A stretch of DNA of 64,000 nt, taken from NCBI GenBank assembly GCA_021018995.1, contig CM037587.1:86859251-86923250 (forward strand). Reading direction: 5' to 3'. A program made the translations under genes and the position numbers. The DNA comes from Chloranthus sessilifolius. Its lineage: Eukaryota > Streptophyta > Magnoliopsida > Chloranthales > Chloranthaceae. Shown piece by piece: positions 1 through 10,339 of the stretch. Below the pieces are notes generated by a model that did no database searches, had not been told where the DNA came from, and saw only the letters and a program-made list of their open reading frames with translations. Position 1 is the stretch's first letter, and each line of letters starts with the position of its first letter.

Positions 1-1098
1 GTAAGAGTAACATGTCAGTAAGGTGAAAGAAAAAGTGATAAGACCTAATATACTAGAATTAGCACAATTACATGATGAATAACTATATGTAGTGCACTTT
101 CAATATTTTTGTTATTTGAGGTTTTGAATAGAATATCCCACTGACGTAGCGGGATACCCACGACTAACTCAATAAAATATCCGTGACCAGTACAGCGGCC
201 AATCTGTACACTAGTTTAACATCCCAGGGATGTGAGTATGAGATCAAAACCTCGTCGCCTATGAGAAAGGGACCTGGGTAGTATTCAAGTAAGAAACAGA
301 TATGACAAGTGTCTATTTAGATGACTATGGTGGGTATTCCATCGGGGCTCGATGCTATATTGCTCGAGGATTATTTAAGTTCAGATTTAAGTGATTAGAC
401 CGAATCAGTGTCCAATATCAGTAAGTTGAGAATGAACAAACACAAGTAAAGTAACAGTTGCATGAAGTACATTATTTCAGTGGTTTAACATGCTTTCTCA
501 GTAATTTCATCAGATTAACCATGTTTTTAAACTATTTTAGAATATATGTGAGAGCTTAACTTATATGTTCACTTGTTGTTTCCCTATTGAGCTAGGATGT
601 AGCTCACTCCTTTAGACTATATGTCGCAGGTCCATTGCTTGCTGCGATCGAGGCTTCGGGAGACGTAGATCTGGGGGATTCAAATTACGTGCCCAGGGAA
701 GAGTTGGACCTCCTCCTGAGGACTTCTTCTAGGAGACCTCTTGAGTACTTTGAGAGTTAGTTTTGAGAGCATTTTGTATGGCTTGGTATGTCAAGCCTTA
801 ATTTTGAATGTGACTAAATATGATGTTTCTTTTGTCAAACCATCTAGGGTGAACAGTTTATCACCGATGGTTCGAGTCAGTTCTTCTGCTCATTTATTGG
901 CATGGGACTAGAACTGACTTTTGGATTGCTAAATTATTATTATTAACACATGGAGACCTAGTTAGACTAAAATTCTTATACTTTACTTGATGTATGGTTG
1001 CCTGTTTATACCAATGCTCCGTACAAGGTTATAGGATACGGCCTTGAGGGTGGTGCTGATGGCACGGATTTTGGAGTGCTAAAATTCGAGATGTCACA
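1..1098 (+). repeat. 5' LTR of element A (3' portion only)
   Basis: The sequence aligns nearly colinearly with 24204-25268, and the differences are mostly C/T and G/A transitions. It ends ATGTCACA immediately before the primer-binding site. The last 60-70 bases diverge from the 3' LTR end: this copy has about 20 extra bases and ends in GTCACA, whereas the 3' copy ends in ATTACA. LTRs C and F in this window have ends resembling this copy. Confidence 0.88.
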
Positions 1099-1100
1099 GT

Positions 1101-1113
1101 TGGTATCAGAGCC
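1101..1113 (+). other. Primer-binding site, initiator tRNA-Met type
   Basis: TGGTATCAGAGCC begins two bases after the 5' LTR end and is the usual complement of the 3' end of plant initiator tRNA-Met. It fixes the LTR boundary and the + orientation of element A. Confidence 0.9.
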
Positions 1114-1189
1114 GTTTCTTTTAAAAAATTTAACAATCATTCTTTTTGTCAAAGCATAGGGACTTCTGCTAACGAAACTTTGATTTCAC

Positions 1190-2600
1190 GTGCAGACCGT
1201 GATGTCTTCTAGGGGAAGAGGCCGACCTAGGGGCGGTCATAATAGAAATTTACGTAGTCGAGATGACTTTATCTCGGATACCAATCGAGTGCCTTTGGGA
1301 GATAGAGGGGCTTCAGGTAGTGGTGGCCAAGAGAACCAAGATCAGGCAGAGAACCAGGATCGAGATCGTCAGGGTCGAGATCAGATGGAACAAGAAAGAA
1401 TCAAAGAAAGAAATGAAGACAGAGAAGAGCTTCAAAGGATGATGCATACTATGGAAACCATGGCGACCGCCATGGCTCAACAAGCAGCATCCTTGGCAGC
1501 TCACAGTGCCAATGATCAACAACAGCCACCTACACCTCTAGTAGCTCCGACACCGCCAGTGCCCTCTACATTTACTGAGTTTAGGAGGATGAGACCTCCT
1601 AGCTTTTCAGGGCAGGCAGACACCATGGCAGCTGAGAATTTGCTGAGTGAAATGGAGAAAATATTTAGCGTACTGACATGCACGGAGGATGAGAGCGTCT
1701 GTTGGGTAGCTTACATGTTAGATGGGGAGGCTGGGCCTTGGTGGAAGTTTGTTTCACGGACTAGGGCTCAGGAAACTCCATATATGCCCTGGACGTAGGA
1801 TGAATTCGTTAAAGAGTTCAACAAATAGTACTTCCCAGAAGTTGTGAGGAATCAGATGCAGATCCAATTTTTACAACTCATGCAAGGGAAGATGACAGTA
1901 AGGGAGTACGGAGTGGAATTTATGAGACTTGCTCGTTTCGCTTCAGATTATGTGATTTCTGATGTGATGAGAGCGAAGAGGTTCCAACAGGGCTTAAGGC
2001 CGGATATCCGAAGAGGAGTTGCACCATTTCAACTGAAGACCTATGGGGAGGTCATGAGTAAGGCATTAGTAGTGGAAGAAGAAAACAATAAACGATACCG
2101 TCAGAGCGAACAGTAGGTAAGAGAAAATATAGATCAAGGAAGGACAGGAAACTACGAACCGATGAACAAAAAGCCGAGATTCGTAGCACTAAATCAGAGA
2201 CAACCATTCCAAGAAGGGTATGAGAGAACCGCACAACAGACCACTCATCAAATATTTCCATTTCTTGCATCGGGGAGACCGATGAGGTATGAGAGTCCCA
2301 TTTTTTCCACTGGAGCTACAGTTACACAAGGCTTTTTACGAGCTCCTTCTCCCACACCGAGGGAGACTTATGCCAAGTGTGGTAAGTCTCACAAAATGAC
2401 AGATTGCAGACGGGGGATGCGAGGCTATTTTAAATGTGGCAAGATGGGCCACATGATCAAAGACTGTCCTGAGGTGAACAAGGATAAGACAACTTCAGCT
2501 CTTATGCCACGACCGATACAAGCAAGGAAGTTGATCGTCCAAGGGAGAGCCTACGCAGTCACAGCTCAAGAGGCTCAAAATATAAATGATGTGATCCAAA
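1190..2600 (+). pseudogene. gag: Element A gag (three in-frame stops)
   Basis: This is a capsid/nucleocapsid polyprotein that would package element RNA in cytoplasmic particles. One frame runs through the whole gene, with TAG stops at 1796-1798, 1826-1828 and 2114-2116 and no frameshift. The N-terminal third is basic and Q/E-rich. The retrotransposon gag core follows, with the motifs GPWWK, DEFVKEF and FQQGLRPDIR. A zinc-knuckle region near 2370-2470 has CGKMGHMIKDC, but two Cys positions read Tyr (YAKCGK, YFKCGK), so both knuckles look damaged. The first stop sits where relatives have Trp before DEF, consistent with TGG-to-TAG. The gene ends at DVIQ followed by a possible splice donor at 2601. 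The start at 1190 gives MQTVMSS; the second Met at 1202 is an equally good start. Confidence 0.88.
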
Positions 2601-2744
2601 GTGAGATTTCTTTTAAATAAAAAAATTCAATTCTCGAAAACTTTAGATAGAGAAGGTGCATTTATATAGAAAATAGAAAAAAAACTGCATGTAATAACTT
2701 CTAGTATGATAATAGACATTATATATATGTCCATGTATGATTAG
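2601..2744 (+). other. Candidate intron between gag and pro (element A)
   Basis: After gag ...DVIQ the sequence becomes A/T-rich and non-coding and contains stops. It starts with GTGAGAT and ends with GATTAG just before protease-frame sequence. The position and phase (one base into the codon after DVIQ) match the better candidate in element D. Joining these sites leaves the downstream frame one base off, so there has been a small indel or the true acceptor differs. Confidence 0.4.
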
Positions 2745-3161
2745 GTACATTACAAATGTATGAGAAAGGGAAGCGATGTGACATATAAGGCACGAGTGTT
2801 GATAGACCCGAGGTCTACCCACTCATTTGTTACCCCTCGCTTGACAAAGAGGATGAAAGTTAACTCAGAGGAGTTAGACTTTGTGTTAACCGTGACTATT
2901 CCTACTGGGAAATCGGTTGATATCGAAAAGGGTTGCAACTCCGTGAACGTGAAAATCATGGATGGAGACGTCATTGAACTACTGGCGAACCTAATCCTAT
3001 TAGACATGCAAGGATTTGACGTTATCCTTGGCATGGATTGGTTATCGACTCACTGTGCGACGGTAGATTGCAGGAATCGTCATTTTCAGACCCAATACGA
3101 GGAGATTATTTTGATTTCGATGAGAGAGGTCGACGCATATGCCACTTATCTCGGCAATTAG
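2745..3161 (+). pseudogene. Element A retropepsin-type protease (PR)
   Basis: This is an aspartic protease that would cut the Gag-Pol polyprotein. The motif RVLIDPRSTHSFV (about 2796-2834) occupies the active-site position where this family normally has D-x-G-[ST]-HSF; here Gly is replaced by Arg (one G-to-A change), so it is probably inactive. The second conserved block, DVILGMDWLSTH, is intact near 3020-3055. The frame breaks around 3120-3139, where sequence resembling the usual link to RT continues in another frame. Confidence 0.82.
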
Positions 3162-4672
3162 AGCTAAGCATTTGATCAGAAAAGGGTGTAGTGGATACTT
3201 GGCATTCTTGAAAGAGCATAAAGAAGAGAAGAATGTTATCTCTGAGATAGCCGTGGTGCAAGAATTTGAAGATGTATTTCCAGAGGAATTACCAGGATTA
3301 CCTCCAGAAAGGGAAGTGGAATTCGCCATCGACTTAGCACTAGGAACAGAGCCTGTTTCTAAAGCACCATATAGAATGGCTCCTGCTGAGTTGAAGGAAT
3401 TGAAGGAGCAGCTACAAGAGCTAATGGACAAGGGGTTTATTAGACCGAGCGTGTCTCCATGGGGAGCACCGGTCTTGTTTGTAAGGAAGAAGGATGGGTC
3501 AATGCAGCTATGTATTGACTATTGGTAATTAAACAAACTCACTATTAAGAATCGATATCCTTTACCTAGGATAGATAACTTGTTTGATCAACTACAAGGA
3601 GCGAGGTACTTTTCCAAGATCGATCTGCGATCTGGATACCATCAGTTGAGAGTTAAGGCAGAGGATATTCAGAAGACTGCATTCAGGACTCGGTACAGAC
3701 ACTATGAATTCCTTGTCGTTTGGGTTGACAAATGCCCCGGCATCATTCATGGATCTGATGAATAGGGTGTTTAAACCACACCTAGACTCTTGTGTCATAG
3801 TATTTGTTGACGACATCCTGATCTATTCAAAATAAGAGGAAGAGCATGAGAAGCACTTGAGAATAGCCCTACAGACTCTATGTGAACACCAATTATACAC
3901 CAAGCTCAGCAAGTGCGAGTTTTGGTTAGAAGAAGTTAGCTTTTTGGGACATGTCATCTCAAAGCATAGTATCACTGTAGATCCAGCAAAGATAGAAGTA
4001 GTGGTCAATTGGGAGCAACTAAAGATCGTGACCGACGTCTGTAGTTTCCTTGGATTAGCGGGTTACTATCGATATTTCATTGAGGGGTTTTTAAAGATAT
4101 CAGGACCACTCACGAGACTTTTACGAAAAGACGCAAGGTTCAAATGGAGTGAGGCATGCGAGAAGAGTTTTCAAGAACTCAAGAAGAGACTCACTTCAGC
4201 TCCAGTGTTAGCGATTCCTTCAGGCAGTGGAGGGTTCGCAGTATACAACGATGCTTCGTATAGTGGTTTGGGCTGAGTGCGTAATCAACAAAGAAAGGTG
4301 ATAACATATGGATCGAGACAGTTGAAAGAGCATGAGAAGAATTATCCGACACATGACCTGGAATTAGCAGCGGTCATTTTTACGCTGAAGATTTGGCGAC
4401 ATTACTTGTACGGTGAGACTTTTGAGATTTTCACCGATCATAAAAGCCTCATATATTTGTTTACACAGAAAGATCTAAACATGAGGCAGAGCAGAAGGAT
4501 GGAATTCCTCAAAGACTATGACTGTTCCATACAGTACCATCCAGGCAAGGCTAATATAGTGGCCGATGCCTTGAGTCGAAAGGGTTCAGCTCAGTTGGCT
4601 AGTTTGATTTTGGGTATGCACCGATGGAAGTTATTTAAAGATCTGGTACTATATGATGCGAACGTCGAGTAG
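3139..4672 (+). pseudogene. Element A reverse transcriptase and RNase H
   Basis: This region would copy element RNA to DNA and degrade the RNA strand. RT landmarks in order are [14 protein letters not shown], the [13 protein letters not shown] block, [19 protein letters not shown], the [12 protein letters not shown] palm motif (near 3615) and FVDD (3803-3814), followed by FLGHVIS and FLGLAGYYR. RNase H motifs include NDASYSGLG, FTDHKSL and ADALSRK. Breaks seen are a TAA after CIDYW (about 3526), a 5-base loss near 3720 that changes frame before [12 protein letters not shown] at about 3832, TGA at 4274-4276 and TAG at 4670-4672. From about 3727 to 6154 the frame stays constant. Confidence 0.92.
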
Positions 4673-4690
4673 CAAGCTACAGGAGCCTTC

Positions 4691-5578
4691 TTGGCTAATA
4701 TATCAGTGAGACCGGTGATATTTGAGCATATCCACGAGCTACAGATGAAAGACCCGGCGCTAACAAAGATTCATCAAGATATAACTGAAGGCATTAGATC
4801 TGAGTTCTCGGTCAAGGAGGATGGTACCTTATTGTTCAAGGGTCGTCTCTACATTCCGAACAATGCCGATTTACGGCAAACAATTCTTATTGAATCTCAC
4901 AAATCCAACTATGCGATTCACCCGGGTAGCACAAAGATGTATCGGGACTTGAAAAAGAATTACTGGTGGAGAGGTTTGAAGCAAGACTTGGCAAAGTACG
5001 TGTCATGGTGTTTGACGTGCCAACAAGTGAAGATCGATCATAGACACCCTGCAAGATTATTGCAGCCTCTACCTATACCGGAATGGAAGTGGGAATCGAT
5101 CTCTATGGACTTCATCGTTGGACTACCGCGTACTGCAAAGAGGTACAATGCCATTTGGGTAGTGGTCGTTCGATTGACCAAGTCAGAACACTTCTTGCCT
5201 TACAACATGATGTACATGGTGGGAAGACTTGCAGAGCTATATATGAAAGAGATAGTCCGTTTGCATGGGATTTTGAGTAGCATTATTTCTGACCGTGACC
5301 CATTATATACATCAAAGTTTTGGAAGAAATTTCAAGCAGGAATGGGAACGCGACTAGATTTCAGTACCGCATTCCATCCACAAACTGATGGGCAAACGGA
5401 GAGGGTCAATCAGATCATCGAGGACATGCTTAGGGCGTGTATGTTAGAATTGCAAGGATCATGGGATCAACACCAACCGTTGATTGAGTTTGCATATAAC
5501 AACAGTTTTCAAACGAGCATCGACATGGCGCCATATGAAGCTCTTTATGGACGGCGATGTAGATCGCCCATCAACTAG
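4691..5578 (+). pseudogene. Element A integrase (INT)
   Basis: This is a DDE integrase that would insert the cDNA into chromatin. It has the HHCC zinc-binding region (SHKSNYAIHPGS ... WCLTCQQVK), then the catalytic core: Asp in SMDFIVGLPRT, Asp in ISDRDPLYTS and Glu in DGQTERVNQ, all three present. The end of the block, YEALYGRRCRSPIN, is followed by TAG at 5576-5578 where relatives usually have Trp, so it reads as another TGG-to-TAG change. The frame continues directly into the chromodomain part. One Asp usual in the VVVDRLTKS block is Val here. Confidence 0.92.
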
Positions 5579-5602
5579 GAAGAAATCGGGGAGAAATTTA
5601 TT

Positions 5603-6154
5603 TTGGGATCCAAAATACTTGAAGATAATACCACCTATGTTCGTATGATAAGGGAAAAACTCAAAGCGACTCAGAGCAGACAAAAAAACTACGCTGATAT
5701 CAAGCGAAGGAGTGTAAACTTTAAGGTGGGTGAACATGTGTTTGTGAAAGTGTCACCTATGAAGGGGGTGATGAGATTTGGAAAGAGAGGGAAGTTGAGT
5801 CCCCGCTATCTTGGACCATTTGAGGTTCTAGGTAGAGTAGGGGAAGTTGGTTACCGTATTGGATTGTCGCCATTATTTGATCAGGTACACAATATATTCC
5901 ATATATCTATGCTCAGGAAGTATCTTAATGACCTTGATCACGTGTTGAGCGGCAAATCGTTTGAGATGCATGAGGATATGAGTATGATAGAGGAACCAGC
6001 AGAGATATTGGATAGCATGGAGAAAGTACTGTGCACCAAGGTTATTCCTTTAGTGCTTGTTCGTTGGAAGAATCATCCGGCCGAGGAAGCAACATGAGAG
6101 CGTGAGGCAGATGTCAGAGAACAATATCCTAGTTTGTTTGAGAACACTAGCTAG
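5603..6154 (+). pseudogene. Element A INT C-terminal domain and chromodomain
   Basis: This is the continuation of Pol. A GPF/Y-like module (KLSPRYLGPFEVL) is followed by a chromodomain-like C-terminus (EEPAEILDSMEKVL, VLVRWKNHPAEEAT, EREADVREQYPSLF). In chromoviruses this domain is thought to steer integration to heterochromatin. The TGA at 6095-6097 falls exactly at the invariant Trp of the ATWERE motif (TGG-to-TGA). The natural end is TAG at 6152-6154. The group-II-type chromodomain is what points to the Tekay/Del-like lineage. Confidence 0.88.
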
Positions 6155-6394
6155 TTTCTTTTGTTTAAGTGTTATGATACGTAATATTTTGACCATCAAT
6201 GTGTGAAAATGCTATCTGAAACGGATGAATAAGTTGGTAAAATTTTGAGCATATTAACTTCAATTTTGGCAGAGCCCATTCGTGAGTGAATCCCAAAGGC
6301 ACGACATAGAAAATCATGCTAAGAGAGATGTTGGAAGTTAGAGGAAATTAGAGTAAAAATTACGAGGTTAAAGGAACCAGAAAAGTTGTTCTGG

Positions 6395-6537
6395 GCTCGC
6401 TCGAGCGATGACTTATGCTCGCTCGCGCGAGCCATATAAAATCAAAAATGCCAAATGCTCTGAACTCGCTCGAGCGAGGACTATTTATCGCTCGAGCGAG
6501 GATTATTGACCGCTCGAGCGAGGCCAGGGTATAAAAA
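6395..6537 (+). promoter_or_regulatory. Palindrome cluster plus TATA box: candidate internal promoter of element A
   Basis: Five short palindromic units of the CTCGAGCGAG / CTCGCGCGAG type lie at 6395-6410, 6417-6433, 6464-6480, 6488-6501 and 6510-6523. TATAAAAA follows at 6530-6537, and the third ORF starts 190 bp downstream at 6727. The same palindrome type is abundant in A's LTR (23385-23830). The arrangement of clustered elements followed by a TATA box before an ORF looks like a promoter; transcription from it is inference. Confidence 0.55.
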
Positions 6538-6726
6538 GGAGGCGAATTACTGTTCGCTCATTTCATCTTCAAGCGAGGGAGATTAGGCAAGCGGGTTTTG
6601 GATTTTCAAGCTCCTTCTACGATTTCGAGCCGGATTCAGACGATCCGACCCATCAAAAGTGCTTTAAAAGGTAAAATCTACCCTAGGTCTACCTTATTTA
6701 TTTTGAAAATTTTCTTTGGACGTCAA

Positions 6727-8019
6727 ATGGCTTCCACAAACCCTAACCCCCAACCTAGAAAACAGGTGGCGATTCGATCGCCATCGTCGCGCAACAAGGC
6801 GCCACAGGCACCACAACCACCCCCATCACCATCTCGTGCCCCAATCCAATAGATGATTGGTGGGGAGCGAAGGTCTTTGAGACCAAATGGGAGATCCATC
6901 CCTCTTGTTTTGGGGATTCGACGTCCACCCAATGGGCCTTGAAATTTCTCACAAACAACCACCTCAGACCATTGTTGACACCGTTCGGAGTTCGGTACTA
7001 TCCGAGACTCGTAAAACTATTTTACCAAACCCTTCAAGCGAACGTGAATGGGGACATTATCCTCATCACGATAGATGGGAAAGAACTTGTTTTTGGCAAT
7101 GCCGAGGTTTCCACTGCTATGAACTGCCCGCATATCTACGCCCTGAGCCCACACACTCAACCACCTTTTTCTCGGAACGTAGAGTTTGCCAACTATCATT
7201 GCCGACATTACGAGCGGCACCACCGCATCAGGATTGTCCATCACCAGATCCCAGCTGCCGCCACATATGTGGTTTTTAGATATTATTTTTAAGAAAAATT
7301 TACACCCGACGGGCCATGACCAAGAGCACCGTGAGGTATTTTTGCAGGCTCTGCACTCTGCTTTCCACAATAGGTGGTTTAGAGCTCCTATGGTAGTCAT
7401 AAAAGACATGGTGCATGCCTATAGAAGAAACGTGAAGGGTGCTATTCCTCTACCCATCAACCGACTACCCTATGCTCGTCTGATCTCGCGACTCATTGAT
7501 TCACGGAAAGGGAAAATGGGTTTTAAGATCAGGGCAGACGAACTCGTGCTAACGGATAACACCATCCCGTTCCTCGCCCAAGACTTGAGCTGAAACCTGA
7601 AGAGCCTCCAAAACAGTTTAACCAAGAAGCGGGATCGTCAGATTTCCAGGCAAGCGGCCTAACCACCATCGACGGGACCGACTGCTCCCTCCACTTCGTC
7701 TCCCCAGCTTTTTCCTGCCACCGACAGCAGCATGATGCGAGAGATCCTCCTACAAGGATGGGAGATCCAGCTACATCAGCATTTCCAGGAGTCGTTCCTC
7801 ATTGACCTCATGGGCCATGCATTTCCACAGACGTATCGAGAGAACATTGGTGCTATGTGAGGTACTATCTTTGGTGCATCTAGCTCAGGTCTTCCTACTA
7901 GGGCGACTACAGCTGGTGCCACTACCGCCAGGGAGGTTGGTGACAATGATGATGAGGAGGGCGACGATGATGATGATGACGATGATGATGACAAGGAGTA
8001 TGAGCAGGGTGACGATTAG
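6727..8019 (+). pseudogene. Element A third ORF, Athila ORF3-like accessory protein
   Basis: This is not part of the standard gag-pol set, and its function is unknown. It begins with MASTNPNPQPRK and a basic, Pro/Ser-rich head (6727-6849). The central domain runs in a second frame (6852-7292: DDWWGAKVFETKWEIH, LVKLFYQTLQ) and then a third (about 7260-7593: TGHDQEHREVFLQALHSAF, FRAPMVVIKDM, LPINRLPYARLISRLI). The tail is strongly acidic, with about ten consecutive Asp near 7965-7995, and ends TAG 8017-8019. At least three frame changes and several stops make it a pseudogene. The central motifs line up with the third ORF of element B (TGHSQERR, FFNAPMLIFEAM, LPFGRLITALL). I see no signal peptide or membrane segment. 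Confidence 0.72.
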
Positions 8020-8207
8020 GTCGTCATCTGTCAGTTAAATTCTTTTTGAAAGTAACAATGTAATATTTTTAAGTATTTTGATGTGTATATCGGGATGCGA
8101 TCCTTTAAACTGTGGTGACATGGTTGTCACAATTTTGTATTTGACATGGTGATAGACATATGCATATAGCTCTTCTTTTATTATGGTTAAAAGGGTGAAA
8201 TGTTGTG

Positions 8208-8212
8208 GTCAT
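8208..8212. other. Target-site duplication, left copy (GTCAT)
   Basis: GTCAT directly precedes the Athila 5' LTR and is repeated exactly at 22480-22484 after the 3' LTR. This proves a single insertion of element B into element A. Confidence 0.95.
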
Positions 8213-10056
8213 TGTTGAGAACTGGAAAATACCATTTTTCACCCCTTAACCTGAGTCTTGATAGACCTTTGAGAGAACTAAATAAGTGTTCTAAGTGCTT
8301 GTGTTTCAGCTAATAATAAAGACAGGCTTAACCATAAAAGCAGCTTAAAAGTGCCAAAAAGATGATAATCCATGTCGATCCAAAGGAAGAAAGAAGGAGA
8401 ACCTCACTATTTTGTTAAAGAATGCACGAGCAGGAAGAGCAAAGACACGGTCTTAACCGGAAAAAGAAGTATGGAGCAATTGACGAAAAATGGCACTACG
8501 AGTACTTTTCAGAAGAACTCGAATCGCAGCAAAGAACTGAACTCTGAAAAGAACTAAAACTCAGCTTAGCTTTCAAGAGCACCAACTCTTGTCAAGAGAT
8601 GATTGACCTTTTCGAAAAGAAGAAAACTCCATTCGAACAGAACCAGAACATTGCAAAAAGAGCTTCAGGAGTTACAACACCTTGCGAAAAGTCCCCTAAA
8701 CTATGCGAAAAGATATTCTAGAGATTCCCAACTTTTGCAAGGGCAATTCAGTAATCTTTTTCACGCGTCCCAATGCATTTAAAAACCTAGGGACATTCCA
8801 GAGGATTCTAAGCATGAAGCGAAGGCATATTCCACCCCATGTGAGCACCCAGAGATGAAATAACTTGGCGGGAACTTCTAGAAACTCTAACAAACTTTCA
8901 AAATGCATAACAGAATTGATGCTTTTGTCACCTGATTGGCTAAACCAGATCGAGCAATTCTGATTGGCCAGAATAGATCTGGATCCTTGTGCTCGACTAC
9001 CATTGGTCGATACAGATCTGAGCACTTCTGATTGGTTGATACACATCTGAGCTGGACTTAGGAAAAACTATAAATAGACGAACCATTTGCCCAATTTGGG
9101 CATCCAGATTTTGAGTTTCATTCCTATTCCCCCATTTCCAAATCAGATAGTTTGTCTAAAATCCCTGTAATAGCCTCACTTTTACTTGCAATTGAGAGCT
9201 GTGAGATACTTCTGTAATTCAAAGAAGAGTTGTATTCAAGACTACAAATCTGAGAGCTGTTTAAGTTGTGCTCTGTAATTGTAATGGTGAATTTAAAAGG
9301 GTTGCTGTAAACCGTACATTCTTAATTGGACTCATGTTAAGGGTTCCCTCTGATCTCCTTATTGCATTAGACTCCTTTAAATTTACTATTTTTTTTAAGC
9401 AATTTCCCTTGATTCATTAATCCTGTGAGAATTAGTGTTTGTAATCTAATCTCTCACGGCATTTGTAGTGATGCTTCCTGTTCTAAATTAAGGCTTTGGA
9501 TTTAAGACTATTGGATGGTCTGTAGCCATTGAAGTGGACAGACCATAGCCATAAGCCTAAACCTAATCCTTGAGTTAGATTTATTTCTCTTACATCTGTG
9601 CTTGTAGCCAGATGAAGATTGAATCATCTCTCAGTTGATTTGCAGTCATTCTCATTGTATTTCAAGGACCAAATCAGAGTTAGATATTACTTCTCCATTT
9701 TTTATAAGTTTACCTCAAAATTCCCCCAACTCGGATCTGGATCATTTAGTTTAACTTTTACTTTTATCATTTAGTTAATATGACAAATTCAACCTCCCAT
9801 CTTATGTGCTTTCTAGATAAGATAAGAGGCCAGATCTGGAGGTTTATCTTGCATTTTAGACAAATTCTCTGTGGACGATCTTTTACTCACTTACATTTAA
9901 AACCTGCTACAATTGGCCCTGATCTTGCAGGCTAATTCACTTCTCTCTGTGCTGATATTTCTTTACTCTTCTTAATGTTTTAGATTCATTATAACTTAGC
10001 AGTTGCAAACCTGTTTTCAAAACACAAATAAATCAAGTACACTTAGAACAACAACA
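8213..10056 (+). repeat. Athila 5' LTR (1844 bp)
   Basis: It begins TGTTGAGAACTG and ends AACAACAACA. It is colinear with the 3' LTR at 20611-22479, with high similarity. Two differences stand out: about 14 bases near 9838 are absent relative to 22242-22262, and the 8500-8600 segment has lost several CG-containing motifs that the 3' copy keeps. Confidence 0.95.
8500..9076 (+). promoter_or_regulatory. Athila LTR promoter region with TATA box
   Basis: TATAAATA at 9069-9076 (and 21479-21486 in the 3' LTR) is the likely core promoter for genomic RNA. Upstream, 8925-9050 repeats ATTGG/CCAAT-type boxes at least four times. Further up, 8500-8710 has TTTTCGAAAAG / GCGAAAAG motifs, which occur again upstream of the third ORF (15784-16130). 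The transcription start is inferred. Confidence 0.6.
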
Positions 10057-10064
10057 AGTTTTTT

Positions 10065-10082
10065 TCGCGCCGTTGCCGGGGA
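10065..10082 (+). other. Primer-binding site, tRNA-Asp type
   Basis: CGCGCCGTTGCCGGGGA lies nine bases after the 5' LTR and matches the conserved Athila/Tat primer site complementary to tRNA-Asp, except for one base near its 5' end. Confidence 0.85.
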
Positions 10083-10339
10083 TTTTGTTCTAAAATAGGT
10101 AGACCTAAGTTTTCACTTTTATTTTTATACCATTACTAAACTATTCTATTGTTTATACCTGTGCAGTTATTCATATCCAATTTTTGAAGAAGGGAAACTG
10201 CTTAAAAAGGATTTCTGAAGGTTTGCTGTGAATAATCAGATTTTTGTTCTGAGTTGTATGTTTGGTAGGAGGACTCTCTACCAGATTGTCCCATCAATTT
10301 AGAAGTTGAAAGGCTACTACTTAACTAAACAAACAACAC

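Noticed and set aside
7776-7994. Poly-Ser ORF on the minus strand
   Set aside because: It is the antisense shadow of the Asp-rich tail of element A's third ORF.
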